This document shows, piece by piece, positions 34,142 through 42,381 of a stretch of 64,000 nucleotides of DNA (positions within the stretch are counted from its first letter, which is position 1; each line of letters starts with the position of its first letter). The stretch spans positions 62,001 through 126,000 of the forward strand of contig NZ_KQ949000.1 of assembly GCF_001514265.1 (NCBI RefSeq), given 5' to 3'. The notes below the pieces were generated by a model. It was given only the letters and a program-made list of their open reading frames with translations, searched no databases and was not told the origin of the DNA. This DNA is from Streptomyces resistomycificus (lineage in GTDB: Bacteria > Actinomycetota > Actinomycetes > Streptomycetales > Streptomycetaceae). Position numbers and translations under genes: made by a program.

Positions 34142-34772
34142 TTTGGGGCGTGGGAGGGGTGACGACGTTGATGTTGAACGTGTGGACACCTCCCAGGCCT
34201 CCCGCGATGCCCATGAAGAGCAGAGCGAAGTGCTCCTGTCCGCGAGCGGTGGTGATGCCGCCCATGTCGAGCTGGGACGAAGGGGGCCAGCCGAGGTCGG
34301 TGAGCAGTCGCCCGGTGGTCCGCTTGGCCTCGGTGTCGTCGCCGGAGAGGAAGACGGTGCTCGGGCCGCCGAGGGCACCCGGGGCGGTCATGACGGTGGA
34401 GTCCATGGTGCACAGCGTCTTGACGACGGGGGTCAGGGGAAAGGCTTCCTGGATCTGTTCGGCCAGGCTGCTGTTGGGGTGCGAGAGCTCGGTGAAGTCG
34501 TCGGAGAGGCCGACCCCCACGTCGATCAGCAGGGTGCCGGCCAGCGCCGGCGCCCCGATGGAGTGCAGCAGCTCCACAGACGCGCCTCCCGGTGTGGCGT
34601 TGACCAACACCTCCGCGTGGGCCGCCGTCTCGCTCAGGCCCGCCACCGGCAGACCGAGGTCGGTCCGCTCCGTCGGCCGGCGTGAGCCGAGGAGGGTGTC
34701 GTGTCCCGCGGCGCTCCAGCCGTGGGCCAGTGCTCGGGCGACGTTGCCGGTGCCAAGGAGTCCTATACGCAT
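34125..34772 (-). CDS. NAD(P)-binding reductase, F420-dependent NADP reductase-like
   Basis: A 215-residue Rossmann protein. The nucleotide-binding motif is GLLGTGNVARALAHGW at about residues 4-19, and GSRRPTE after the second strand suggests NADP preference. VLVNATPGGASVELL and LLIDVGVGL are typical of the NADPH-dependent F420 reductase family, as is the late helix (GQEHFALLFMGIAGGLGG). Such enzymes pass hydride between NADP and coenzyme F420 or act on other small substrates. It is convergent with helR. Family assignment is fair; F420 use is inference. Confidence 0.78.
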   Translation of the reverse strand: MRIGLLGTGNVARALAHGWSAAGHDTLLGSRRPTERTDLGLPVAGLSETAAHAEVLVNATPGGASVELLHSIGAPALAGTLLIDVGVGLSDDFTELSHPNSSLAEQIQEAFPLTPVVKTLCTMDSTVMTAPGALGGPSTVFLSGDDTEAKRTTGRLLTDLGWPPSSQLDMGGITTARGQEHFALLFMGIAGGLGGVHTFNINVVTPPTPQRPPSE

Positions 34773-34886
34773 GGCGTGACGCTAACTGCCGCCGGGGCGC
34801 GCCGAATCGGACCGTGGTCCCGTGCGGGCCCGCACCAAAGACGTAGTCCTGTGGTCCCCCGGCGGAGCGACGACGAGTCGTGGACC

Positions 34887-34990
34887 GTGCCGGCCGATCC
34901 GGAGGGCGACGAGTTCCGTGCCGGCCGATCCGGAGGGCGACGAGTTCCGTGCCGGCCGATCCGGAGGGCGACGAGTTCCGTGCCTGCCGC
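34887..34990. repeat. Three tandem copies of a 31-bp repeat plus a partial fourth
   Basis: The unit begins GTGCCGGCCGATCCGGAGGG and ends CGACGAGTTCC. Copies start at 34887, 34918 and 34949 and are identical; a degenerate fourth begins at 34980. The unit length is not a multiple of three, so the array is non-coding. It lies between the divergent reductase and TerB genes. Confidence 0.9.
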
Positions 34991-35122
34991 CCGAGGGAAC
35001 GCTCATCGGCCAGGACGGGGTGGCTCCTTGGAACTTCGAAGGCCCCGGAGGCGTTGGCAGGAGGACGCGTGGATCACACGCGGACGACCTGTACGACATG
35101 GGCTGAAGCCGAGGTGGCACGA

Positions 35123-35674
35123 GTGGCGATGTGGGATCGGATCAAGGACCAGGCCAAGGGTCTGCAGCAACAGGCGCAGGGGGCCCGGGGCGCCGGCGGA
35201 CACGGGCGGCCGGGTTCCGGTTCCTCGGGGGCATCGAAGGCCCAGCTGGTGAACACGCTCAAGTCCCAGCTCACCTCCCTCAAGACCGAGCTCAAGAGCG
35301 GCGCCTACCGGGACGCCAGCATGGCCATGTGCGCCCTGGTCGCCGCCGCGGACGGGCATGTCGACCCGGCGGAGCGGCAGCATGTGGAGTCGTTGATCCT
35401 CAACAACGACGTGCTGCAGAACTTCCCGTCCGAGCAGCTGCGTCAGCGGTTCAACAAGCACGTCGACCAGCTGGCGGTGAACTTCCAGCAGGGCAAGGCC
35501 GAGGCCATGCAGGAGATCGCCAAGGCGGCGAAGAAGCCGACGGAGGCGAGAGCGGTCGTGCAGACCGGGTTCGTCGTCGCGGGCGCGGACGGTTACGTCG
35601 CCCCGGCCGAGGAGCAGGTCCTGCGCGAGGCGTGCTCGGTACTCGGTCTGCCCACCCAGGAGTTCGGCCTCTGA
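35123..35674 (+). CDS. Tellurite-resistance TerB family protein
   Basis: A 183-residue protein. A Gly/Ser-rich N-terminal segment (about residues 12-40) follows MWDRIKDQAKGLQQQAQ. The helical TerB domain then has MCALVAAADGHVDPAERQHVESLI and, symmetrically, VVAGADGYVAPAEEQVLREACSVLGL. The two AADG/GADG loops with acidic residues are the probable metal-binding sites. GTG at 35123 with GAGG eight bases upstream is preferred over ATG at 35129. No other ter genes are nearby, so it acts alone or with distant Ter proteins. The tandem repeat lies in its upstream region. Confidence 0.85.
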   Translation: MAMWDRIKDQAKGLQQQAQGARGAGGHGRPGSGSSGASKAQLVNTLKSQLTSLKTELKSGAYRDASMAMCALVAAADGHVDPAERQHVESLILNNDVLQNFPSEQLRQRFNKHVDQLAVNFQQGKAEAMQEIAKAAKKPTEARAVVQTGFVVAGADGYVAPAEEQVLREACSVLGLPTQEFGL

Positions 35675-35961
35675 GAAGCGGCGGTCGCCGTCGGCGGTGA
35701 CCCGTACCGCCCGTGGTCCCGCGCCCGTGCCGGTGGCGATCCGGCACGGGCCCCTCGCGGGGCGGGCCTGCCCGTGCTCGCAGGCACTCCATGATGTCCG
35801 CCGGCCGTCTGCGAGCTCGCGCTGGCGCAGGGCGGTCTGACGCGTTCCACCAGCTCGCGGAGCTGGAGTACGCCGTCGCGCGGTCCAGTCGGCGCCTGAA
35901 CGCCGCCCGCCCTTCGGGCCCGTACCGCGAGCTTTGAAGGACGACACGCGCCGGGCCGACG

Positions 35962-36094
35962 TCAGTCGACGATGTCGTCACCGAACGCGGCAGCGAGGGC
36001 CTTGGCGATCAGGTCGGGCAGCGCGGCCCGTCCGTCGTCCCCGGCCCAGCGCCCGAGCGCCGGGTGGACGCGGTTGCCCCGGCGCCACTCGGAC
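35962..36094 (-). pseudogene. C-terminal fragment of a TetR-type regulator
   Basis: On the minus strand the frame reads RVHPALGRWAGDDGRAAL then PDLIAKALAAAFGDDIVD and stops at 35962. This resembles the last helix of TetR regulators. No helix-turn-helix or start codon remains upstream; at about 36095 the sequence becomes the 3' part of a plus-strand SDR gene. I infer that one deletion removed the facing 5' halves of both genes. Confidence 0.45.
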
Positions 36095-36290
36095 GGCGGC
36101 CAACGGAGCACTGTTCGAGGCTCCGGGCCTGTCCGAACTCATCTGCGGGACAACGGCTCTCACACGACTGGGGCGACCCGACGACGTCGCCGACGTGGTC
36201 GCGTTCCTCGCCTCCGACGCCGCACGCCGGATCACCGGTCAGGTCATCGACGCGAGCGGTGGCCTGTTCCTCGGTCCGCGCGCCCCCTGA
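36095..36290 (+). pseudogene. C-terminal fragment of an SDR dehydrogenase
   Basis: The frame reads LFEAPGLSELICGTTALTRL then GRPDDVADVVAFLASDAARR and ITGQVIDASGGLFLGP, ending at 36290. This is the conserved last 60 residues of a classical short-chain dehydrogenase, including the PDDVA and ITGQ(V)IDASGG motifs. The cofactor and catalytic regions are absent. The flanking stretch 35675-35961 shows no gene I can support. Confidence 0.75.
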
Positions 36291-36342
36291 TCCCAGGTCA
36301 ATTCGCTGGACACGAGGCGGTCCGGGGGCGAGCGTGGGTGGA

Positions 36343-37086
36343 ATGCAGCAGGAGAACATCTGGGACGCAGATGCTACCCAGCGCTACGACACGCCCGGAT
36401 CCGGCATGTTCGCACCCGAGGTCCTGGCCCCGACCGTGGACAGTCTCGCCCGTCTCGCAGGGGAGGGAGCCGCCCTGGAGTTCGCCATCGGGACCGGTCG
36501 TATCGCCGTCCCGCTTGCCGGGCGTGGCGTTCCCGTCACCGGAATCGAGTTGTCCCCGCCGATGGTGGAGCAGCTGCGAACCAAGGCGGACGAGGCGACG
36601 ATCCCCGTGGTCATGGGGGACATGGCGACCACCGTCGCCCCGGGGAAGTACACCCTGGTGTACCTCGCCTACAACACGATCTCCAACCTGCTCACCCAGG
36701 CCGAGCAGGTCCAATGCTTCCGCAACGCCGCCCGTCACCTCGTGGCGGGCGGCCGGTTCGTGGTCGAGCTCTGGGTGCCCGAGCTGCGCAGGCTCCCACC
36801 GGGCCAGGCGGCCACGGTCTGGCAGTCCCACCCCGGCTCCATCGGTCTGGACACCTACGACGTCCTGCGCCAGCACGTCGTCTCGCACCACTTCCGGTTC
36901 GACGAGAGCCGGCAGGCACAGCTGTTCCGCAGCCCCCACCGCTACATCTGGCCGGCCGAACTCGACCTGATGGCCCAGCTGGCCGGGTTCGACCTGGAGA
37001 CCAGGCACGCGGACTGGTCCGGCACCGCCTTCATCGCCGAGTCGCGTTCTCACGTCTCGGTCTACCGCATCCCGCCCGCGCGATAG
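36343..37086 (+). CDS. Class I SAM-dependent methyltransferase
   Basis: A 247-residue methyltransferase. The SAM-binding motif I is LEFAIGTGRIAVPLAGRG, followed by motif II GIELSPPMVEQL with the acidic residue. VYLAYNTISNLLTQ then matches the active-site region of this subgroup, and HYIW-like (HRYIWPAELDLMAQLAGF) is a common C-terminal element. Substrate unknown. The ATG at 36343 has GGGTGGA close upstream. It stands alone between the SDR fragment and the EF-hand gene. Confidence 0.82.
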   Translation: MQQENIWDADATQRYDTPGSGMFAPEVLAPTVDSLARLAGEGAALEFAIGTGRIAVPLAGRGVPVTGIELSPPMVEQLRTKADEATIPVVMGDMATTVAPGKYTLVYLAYNTISNLLTQAEQVQCFRNAARHLVAGGRFVVELWVPELRRLPPGQAATVWQSHPGSIGLDTYDVLRQHVVSHHFRFDESRQAQLFRSPHRYIWPAELDLMAQLAGFDLETRHADWSGTAFIAESRSHVSVYRIPPAR

Positions 37087-37186
37087 CCGGCCGGGGCAGG
37101 GAACCAGGGCCGGTGTGGAGGCGTTGTCGTCTGGGAGCGGGGTGGGCCGGCCCATGCCGCCGACGAGGGAGAACGAGGACGAGACC

Positions 37187-37441
37187 ATGAGCGAGAAGGC
37201 TCGGAAGCTGTTCGAGGCGCTCGACCTCGACCATGACGGGACGCTCACCCGCGAGGAGGTGATCATCGCCCTGCGGGCGAAGGGCCCTTCCCTGGCCGCG
37301 GCGGGCGATCTGCCGATCTGGGCGGTGGGGGACGCCGATGCCTCCTCCGCCCTGTTCGACGCCGCTGACCAGGACGGGGACGCCGTACTGACACTGGAGG
37401 AGTTCGCGGCCGTGGTGGACCGGCGTTTCGGCTGGCACTGA
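37187..37441 (+). CDS. EF-hand calcium-binding protein
   Basis: An 84-residue protein with two EF-hands. The first loop is DLDHDGTLTREE near residues 13-24 and the second is DQDGDAVLTLEE near 62-73; both keep the acidic ligands at loop positions 1, 3, 5 and 12. Small calmodulin-like proteins of this kind occur widely in Streptomyces, and their targets are largely unknown. GAGGACGAG precedes the ATG at 37187. No signal peptide, so it probably reports cytosolic calcium. Confidence 0.88.
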   Translation: MSEKARKLFEALDLDHDGTLTREEVIIALRAKGPSLAAAGDLPIWAVGDADASSALFDAADQDGDAVLTLEEFAAVVDRRFGWH

Positions 37442-37569
37442 CGCCGGACCGACCGCGCCCCGCCGTTTCGGCCTCGTCCCGGGGTGATCCCCGTCCCGCA
37501 TGGTCAGGGTCGCCGCGGGGTGCGACGCTGGAGTGGAAGGTGTCCGAGGCCGGGCACTCAGGAGGGCCG

Positions 37570-39048
37570 ATGGGACGGGATGTCCCGGCACTGGTCTTCA
37601 CCCGCGAGGACCGCCGCCGGTACCGGATCAAGATGCAGGAGTGCCTCGACGCGTTCGCACAGATGCTGCGCGAGGCACGGTTCGAGTCCGAGCGGCCGCA
37701 GGTGGGGCTGGAGATCGAACTCAACCTGATCGACGACGAGGCCGAGCCCGCGATGCGCAACAGCGACGTGCTCCAGGCGATCGCCGATCCCGCCTGGTCC
37801 ACCGAGCTGGGCCGGTTCAACCTCGAGATCAACGTTCCGCCCCGTCGGCTGACGGAGGGCGGCCCCAACGCGTGGGAATCCGAGATCCGCGCCGCGCTGA
37901 ACCACGCCGACGAGCGCGCCAGGGCCGTGGACACGCGTCTGATCATGATCGGCATACTCCCCACCCTGCGCCAGGAACACATCGGTGAGGCAGCGCTCTC
38001 GGAGAACCCGCGCTACCGGCTGCTCAACGACCAGGTCTTCGCAGCACGCGGTGAGGACCTGCGGATCGAGGTGGACGGCGTGGACCGGCTGCGGACCTAC
38101 GCCGACACGATCACTCCGGAAGCCGCGTGCACCAGCACCCAGTTCCACCTCCAGGTCTCCCCGGAGGAGTTCCCCGCCTACTGGAACGCCGCGCAGGCCA
38201 TCGCCGGGGTGCAGGTCGCGCTGGCGGCGAACTCGCCGTTCCTGTTCGGCAAGGAGCTGTGGGACGAGACCCGTATCCCGCTCTTCGAGCAGGCGACCGA
38301 CACCCGCCCCGAGGAGATCAAGGTGCAGGGGGTGCGGCCCCGGGTGTGGTTCGGGGAGCGCTGGATCAACAGTGTCTTCGACCTCTTCGAGGAGAACCTG
38401 CGCTACTTCCCGGCGCTGCTGCCCCTGTGCGACGAACAGGACCCGGTGGAGACGCTGGACCGGGGCGACATCCCCGAGCTGGGCGAGCTCACCCTGCACA
38501 ACGGCACCATCTACCGGTGGAACCGGCCCGTCTACGCCGTCGCCCACGACCTGCCCCACGTGCGGGTGGAGAACCGCGTGCTGCCCGCCGGCCCGACCGT
38601 CGCCGACACGCTCGCCAACGGCGCCTTCTACTACGGCCTCACCCGCGCCCTGGTGGACGAGGAACGACCGGTGTGGTCCCGGATGTCCTTCTCGGCGGCC
38701 GAGGAGAACCTGCACACCGCGGCCCGGCACGGGATCGAGGCGCCCCTGTACTGGCCGGGAATGGGCGAGGTGCCGGTGCCCGAGCTCGTGCTCCGGAGGC
38801 TGCTGCCCATGGCGCATCGCGGACTGGAGCTCTCCGGCATGGACTCGGCCTGGCGCGAGCCGCTGCTCGGCATCATCGAGCAGCGGTGCGTCACCGGCCG
38901 TAACGGAGCGGTGTGGCAGAAGGAGATGGTCCGTCATCTGTCCGCCTCCAGCCGTTCCAGCCGCCACGAGGCCCTCCGGCGGATGACACAGCTGTACTCG
39001 GACTACATGCATCTCAACGCCCCGGTCCACACCTGGCCGGTCGACTGA
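37570..39048 (+). CDS. Glutamate-cysteine ligase family carboxylate-amine ligase (long form)
   Basis: A 492-residue enzyme of the GCS2 superfamily. GLEIELNLIDDEAEP near residue 41 is the first ATP/metal motif. FNLEINVPPR, then TSTQFHLQVSPEEFPAYWNAAQA and ANSPFLFGKELWDETRIPLFEQA are conserved elements of actinobacterial glutamate-cysteine ligase-like proteins. The ATG at 37570 is set by GGAGG six bases upstream. Streptomyces make mycothiol, not glutathione, and no ergothioneine genes are nearby, so the product is unknown. It is distinct from the shorter YbdK-like protein at 368-1561. Confidence 0.85.
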   Translation: MGRDVPALVFTREDRRRYRIKMQECLDAFAQMLREARFESERPQVGLEIELNLIDDEAEPAMRNSDVLQAIADPAWSTELGRFNLEINVPPRRLTEGGPNAWESEIRAALNHADERARAVDTRLIMIGILPTLRQEHIGEAALSENPRYRLLNDQVFAARGEDLRIEVDGVDRLRTYADTITPEAACTSTQFHLQVSPEEFPAYWNAAQAIAGVQVALAANSPFLFGKELWDETRIPLFEQATDTRPEEIKVQGVRPRVWFGERWINSVFDLFEENLRYFPALLPLCDEQDPVETLDRGDIPELGELTLHNGTIYRWNRPVYAVAHDLPHVRVENRVLPAGPTVADTLANGAFYYGLTRALVDEERPVWSRMSFSAAEENLHTAARHGIEAPLYWPGMGEVPVPELVLRRLLPMAHRGLELSGMDSAWREPLLGIIEQRCVTGRNGAVWQKEMVRHLSASSRSSRHEALRRMTQLYSDYMHLNAPVHTWPVD

Positions 39049-39111
39049 CGGAGGCGGACGCCCCGTGGTCCCGGGGTGCGCGGCGGTCCGTCTCGGTGGA
39101 GTCTGGGGATC

Positions 39112-40041
39112 ATGCAGCGAAAGGGCGGACGGGGTGGCGCGGGGCCCGACGTGGAGGCGGCTCTCGACGAGCTGTACAGCCTGGCGCCGTCGGACTTCAC
39201 GGCCCGTCGTGAGGTGCTGGCTGCCGCCGCCAGGTCGGCGGGCCGCGCGGAGGACGGACGCCGGATCCACGCCGCCCGTCGGCCCACCCTCGCGGCCTGG
39301 GCGGCGAACCTGCTGCTGCGCTCCCGGCCGGACGAGAGCCGGCGCTTCCACGAGCTGGGACAGGCGCTGCGCGAGGCGTACCAGACGCTGGACGCCGAAG
39401 GCGTCAAGGAGTTGTCCGGGCAGAGCCGCGGAGTCGTCACCGCCCTGTCCCGGCAGGCTGCCCAGCTGGCCCGCGAGGCCGGGCACCGGTTGTCGGACAG
39501 CGCGCAGCAGGACGTCGAGTCCACCCTGCGCGCCGTACTCACCGACCAGGACGCGGCGGACCGGTGGATCACGGGCCGTCTGGAATCCGCCCTCACCCCG
39601 CCGACGGCGTTCCCCTCCGTCACCGCTCCGACTGCGGGCACCAGGCGCGAGCCGGCCGAACCCGCGGCCGAGCCGCCGCCGTCGCGGCGTGAGGCGGCGA
39701 AGAAGGACGACGCCGACCGCCGCCGCCGGCAGGAGGAACTCGCCCGGGCCAGGAAGGCGGCCAAGGCGGCCACGCAACGCGTCCGCGACCAGCGCGCGGC
39801 ACGCGCGAAGGCCGAGACCCTGCTGAAGCGACTCCGCGACCGGCGCGAGCAGGCCCGTCAGCAGGTCTCCGCCGCCGAGCGGCAACTGGAACAGGCGCGA
39901 GCGGAACTTGAACGGGCCGACCACGATGCGCAGGAGGCCGAGAAGCAGCGTGCGCAGGCGTCGGACGCCCTCACCCGGGCCGAACAGTCGGCACACGAGG
40001 CCGACGAGGAGGTGAGGCGGCTGGCCGCACCGGCCGGATAG
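39112..40041 (+). CDS. Hypothetical coiled-coil protein
   Basis: A 309-residue hydrophilic protein. The N-terminal half (about 1-160) is compact and helical, with ALDELYSLAPSDFTARREVLAAAARSAG and RRPTLAAWAANLLLRSRPDE. A Pro- and Ala-rich linker (about 165-195) leads to a long continuous coiled coil (about 195-305) very rich in Ala, Arg, Glu and Gln. No membrane segment. It follows the ligase gene by 63 bp on the same strand. I do not recognise the function; a scaffold role is plausible from shape alone. Confidence 0.75.
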   Translation: MQRKGGRGGAGPDVEAALDELYSLAPSDFTARREVLAAAARSAGRAEDGRRIHAARRPTLAAWAANLLLRSRPDESRRFHELGQALREAYQTLDAEGVKELSGQSRGVVTALSRQAAQLAREAGHRLSDSAQQDVESTLRAVLTDQDAADRWITGRLESALTPPTAFPSVTAPTAGTRREPAEPAAEPPPSRREAAKKDDADRRRRQEELARARKAAKAATQRVRDQRAARAKAETLLKRLRDRREQARQQVSAAERQLEQARAELERADHDAQEAEKQRAQASDALTRAEQSAHEADEEVRRLAAPAG

Positions 40042-40141
40042 CCCCGGACTCAGCCCGGCCCCACCAGCGCGGCGTCGTTGCCCTCGCCACGAGTGGGGGT
40101 GACACGCGCACCGACGACGGCAGCACATCGACACCGACCAC

Positions 40142-40171
40142 GACATTGACATCGACATCGACATCGACATC
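40142..40171. repeat. Short GACATC hexanucleotide repeat
   Basis: One GACATT and four GACATC units in tandem lie in the 230-bp gap between the coiled-coil and SDR genes. The rest of the gap shows no gene. Confidence 0.8.
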
Positions 40172-40271
40172 GAGGGTCGGCCTGACCGGCCCGCTCGGCA
40201 ACCCGGCTGTCGCCGCGGTCGCGTTCCGCCCTCCGTGTTGTCGCCGGGCACACGCCCTCTAGGGTTCGGAC

Positions 40272-41051
40272 ATGACCTCACAGACGTACCTGTCCGACCT
40301 GTTCTCGCTGGACGGTCGGGTCGCCGTGGTGACAGGTGGCAGTTCCGGGATCGGTCGCGCCATCGCCGGTGCCCTGGCACGAGCGGGTGCGAGCGTGGTG
40401 GTCGTGGCACGCAGGGAGGGTGAACTGGTCGCCACGGTCGACGAGTTGACGGCGGACGGCTGCCGCGCGGCCTGGGTCGGCGCGGACCTCCGCACCCGCG
40501 ACGGGGTACGCGTGGCGGCGGACGCCGCGGCCGAGGTGTTCGGGGAGCCCGACATCCTGGTGAACTGCGCCGGAGTCAACCTGCGGCCGCCGATGGGCGA
40601 GTTGGGCGAGGAGGTGTGGGACGCCACCATGGCGCTGAACCTGGAGGCGCCCTATCTGCTGGGCCAGCGGTTCGGGCCCGGCATGGCCGCGCAGGGCTTC
40701 GGTCGGATCATCCACATCACCTCCCAGCAGGCGCACCGGGCGTTCGTCCAGAGTGGCGCCTACGGGGTTTCCAAGGGCGCCCTGGAGGCGCTGGCGCGCT
40801 CGCAGGCCGAGGCGTGGTCGCCGCACGGGGTCACCTGCAACACGCTGGTGCCGGGCTTCGTGATGACGCCGCTCAACGCCCGGCTGTCGTCCGACCCGGA
40901 GAAGGTGGCGGCGCTGGCCGCGCGCACCATGGTCGGGCGCAACGGGCTGGCCGAGGACTTCGCGGGCGCGGCGGTGTTCCTGGCGAGCCGTGCCTCCGCC
41001 TACGTCACCGGGCAGGCGATCTTCGTCGACGGCGGGTTCTCCGTTCACTGA
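40272..41051 (+). CDS. SDR family oxidoreductase (gluconate/3-oxoacyl reductase-like)
   Basis: A 259-residue classical SDR. The cofactor loop is TGGSSGIG at 21-28; VARREG after the second strand (Arg residues) favours NADP. NCAG is present, the catalytic residues are S151, Y164 and K168 (YGVSK), and VTCNTLVPGFVMTP and TGQAIFVDGGF follow. These fit gluconate 5-dehydrogenase-like and 3-oxoacyl reductase-like enzymes. It has an 'N-terminal LFSLDGRVAVV' opening typical of sugar/polyol members. Substrate not determined. A hairpin terminator follows. Confidence 0.87.
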   Translation: MTSQTYLSDLFSLDGRVAVVTGGSSGIGRAIAGALARAGASVVVVARREGELVATVDELTADGCRAAWVGADLRTRDGVRVAADAAAEVFGEPDILVNCAGVNLRPPMGELGEEVWDATMALNLEAPYLLGQRFGPGMAAQGFGRIIHITSQQAHRAFVQSGAYGVSKGALEALARSQAEAWSPHGVTCNTLVPGFVMTPLNARLSSDPEKVAALAARTMVGRNGLAEDFAGAAVFLASRASAYVTGQAIFVDGGFSVH

Positions 41052-41095
41052 CGCCCGGCCCGCCCGCGTTCCGCGAAGGTTTGCGTCGCTCGGAA

Positions 41096-41129
41096 GTGGT
41101 GAAGCGCACCGGATGCGCTTTCACACCAC
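41096..41129 (+). terminator. Terminator hairpin after the SDR gene
   Basis: GTGGTGAAGCGCA and TGCGCTTTCACACCAC pair with small bulges around a 5-base loop; the inner 7 bp are perfect. It begins 45 bp after the SDR stop. Confidence 0.5.
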
Positions 41130-41175
41130 CCCAGCCGTGATCTCGGAAAGACACGTACCAGGCCGTACGGGCACG

Positions 41176-41197
41176 CCACCTCCTGCGCAGGAGGTGG
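41176..41197 (+). promoter_or_regulatory. Hairpin masking the ribosome binding site of the acyltransferase
   Basis: CCACCTCCT, loop GCGC and AGGAGGTGG form a perfect 9-bp stem. The right arm is the Shine-Dalgarno sequence itself and ends one base before the GTG start at 41199; the left arm copies the anti-Shine-Dalgarno end of 16S rRNA. Confidence 0.7.
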
Positions 41198-41198
41198 G

Positions 41199-42311
41199 GT
41201 GACGAGGGCCGCGCCGACCGCACGCGACCGCGTGGCGGATCCCCCTGCCGGGACGGCCGTCGACGGCCGAGCGGCATCGGGAACGTCCCCCGCGGCCCGG
41301 ACCGTGGCCGTGCGGACGAAGCGGCGGGACGCCTTCTTCGACAACGCCAAGTACCTGGCGATCGTGCTGGTGGCGGTAGGACACGCGTGGGAGCCCCTGC
41401 GTGGCGGCAGCCGGGCCGTCACCGCGCTGTACATGCTGGTCTACACGTTCCACATGCCGATGTTCATCGTCGTCTCGGGCTACTTCTCGCGTGGCTTCGA
41501 CTGGAGCCCCGAGCGGCTCAGACGCCTGGTGACCGGGGTGGCCGTCCCTTACGTCGTCTTCGAGACGGCGTACACGCTCTACACCCGGTGGACCGACCAG
41601 GTGCCGGACCGCCCGATCAGCCTGTTGAACCCTCTGTACCTGACATGGTTCCTGGCGGCGCTGTTCGTCTGGCGGCTGACCGCCCCGCTGTGGCGGGTCG
41701 TACGGTGGCCGCTGCCGATCGCTTTCGCGCTCGCGGTGCCGGCGATGATCTCGCCGTCCATCGGCAACGATCTCGCCCTGCAACGGATCCTGCAGTTCCT
41801 GCCGTTCTTCGTGCTCGGGCTGCTCCTGGAGCCGGAACACTTCGAGCTGGTGCGCCGCCGTGAGGTGCGCCTGTTGGCCGTGCCGGTGTTCGTCTGTGCG
41901 GCGGCCGTCGCCTACTGGGCCGTCCCACGGAGAAGCGGGGCCTGGTTCTTCCGACGCGACGCCGCGGACGAACTCGGCGCACCCGACTGGTACGGGCCCG
42001 TGATGGCCGTGGCCTTCTTCGGCTGTGCGCTGCTTCTGACGGCCTGTTTCCTGGCCTGGGTACCCCGGCGGCGGATGTGGTTCACCGCGCTCGGTGCCGG
42101 GACGCTGTACGCCTACCTGCTGCACGGATTTCTCGCCCAGGGGGCGAAGTTCTGGGGATGGTACGAGCCCGGCTGGGTCCACGGGCCGATCGGCGAGATC
42201 ACGGTCACCCTCGTCGCCGCCCTAATCGGTACCGCCCTGTGCGCTCCACCCGTCCGCAGCGCCTTCCGGTGTGTCATGGAGCCGAAGGCACGGTGGGCTT
42301 TCAGAGGGTGA
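41199..42311 (+). CDS. Membrane acyltransferase, acyltransferase 3 family
   Basis: A 370-residue polytopic membrane protein with about ten helices. RRDAFFDNAKYLAIVLVAVGHAW near residue 41 carries the conserved His, and TFHMPMFIVVSGYFSRG follows, as in acyltransferase 3 (OafA/fucose 4-O-acetylase-like) enzymes, which acetylate or acylate sugars at the membrane. The first 40 residues are Arg/Ala-rich and probably cytoplasmic. The GTG start is decided by AGGAGGTGG one base upstream, which is held in a hairpin. A perfect terminator follows at 42329. Confidence 0.85.
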   Translation: MTRAAPTARDRVADPPAGTAVDGRAASGTSPAARTVAVRTKRRDAFFDNAKYLAIVLVAVGHAWEPLRGGSRAVTALYMLVYTFHMPMFIVVSGYFSRGFDWSPERLRRLVTGVAVPYVVFETAYTLYTRWTDQVPDRPISLLNPLYLTWFLAALFVWRLTAPLWRVVRWPLPIAFALAVPAMISPSIGNDLALQRILQFLPFFVLGLLLEPEHFELVRRREVRLLAVPVFVCAAAVAYWAVPRRSGAWFFRRDAADELGAPDWYGPVMAVAFFGCALLLTACFLAWVPRRRMWFTALGAGTLYAYLLHGFLAQGAKFWGWYEPGWVHGPIGEITVTLVAALIGTALCAPPVRSAFRCVMEPKARWAFRG

Positions 42312-42328
42312 ACAGCCGTGGCGGAACG

Positions 42329-42366
42329 GCCATGGGCCCCGGATCAGGTGGTCCGGGGCCCATGGC
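42329..42366. terminator. Perfect 15-bp bidirectional terminator
   Basis: GCCATGGGCCCCGGA and its exact reverse complement flank an 8-base loop between the acyltransferase gene and the convergent leader-peptide gene. Confidence 0.75.
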
Positions 42367-42381
42367 ATGCGCCTGGTGTCG

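Noticed and set aside
34887..34990. CRISPR array from the 31-bp repeats
   Set aside because: Copies are directly abutting with no spacers and no cas genes are present.
35713..35937. 74-codon plus-strand frame after terB
   Set aside because: Arg/Ala/Pro-rich with no ribosome binding site and no recognisable motif; treated as non-coding.
37558..40410. 950-codon minus-strand frame across the ligase and coiled-coil genes
   Set aside because: Shadow frame with no recognisable domain, crossing two convincing plus-strand genes.
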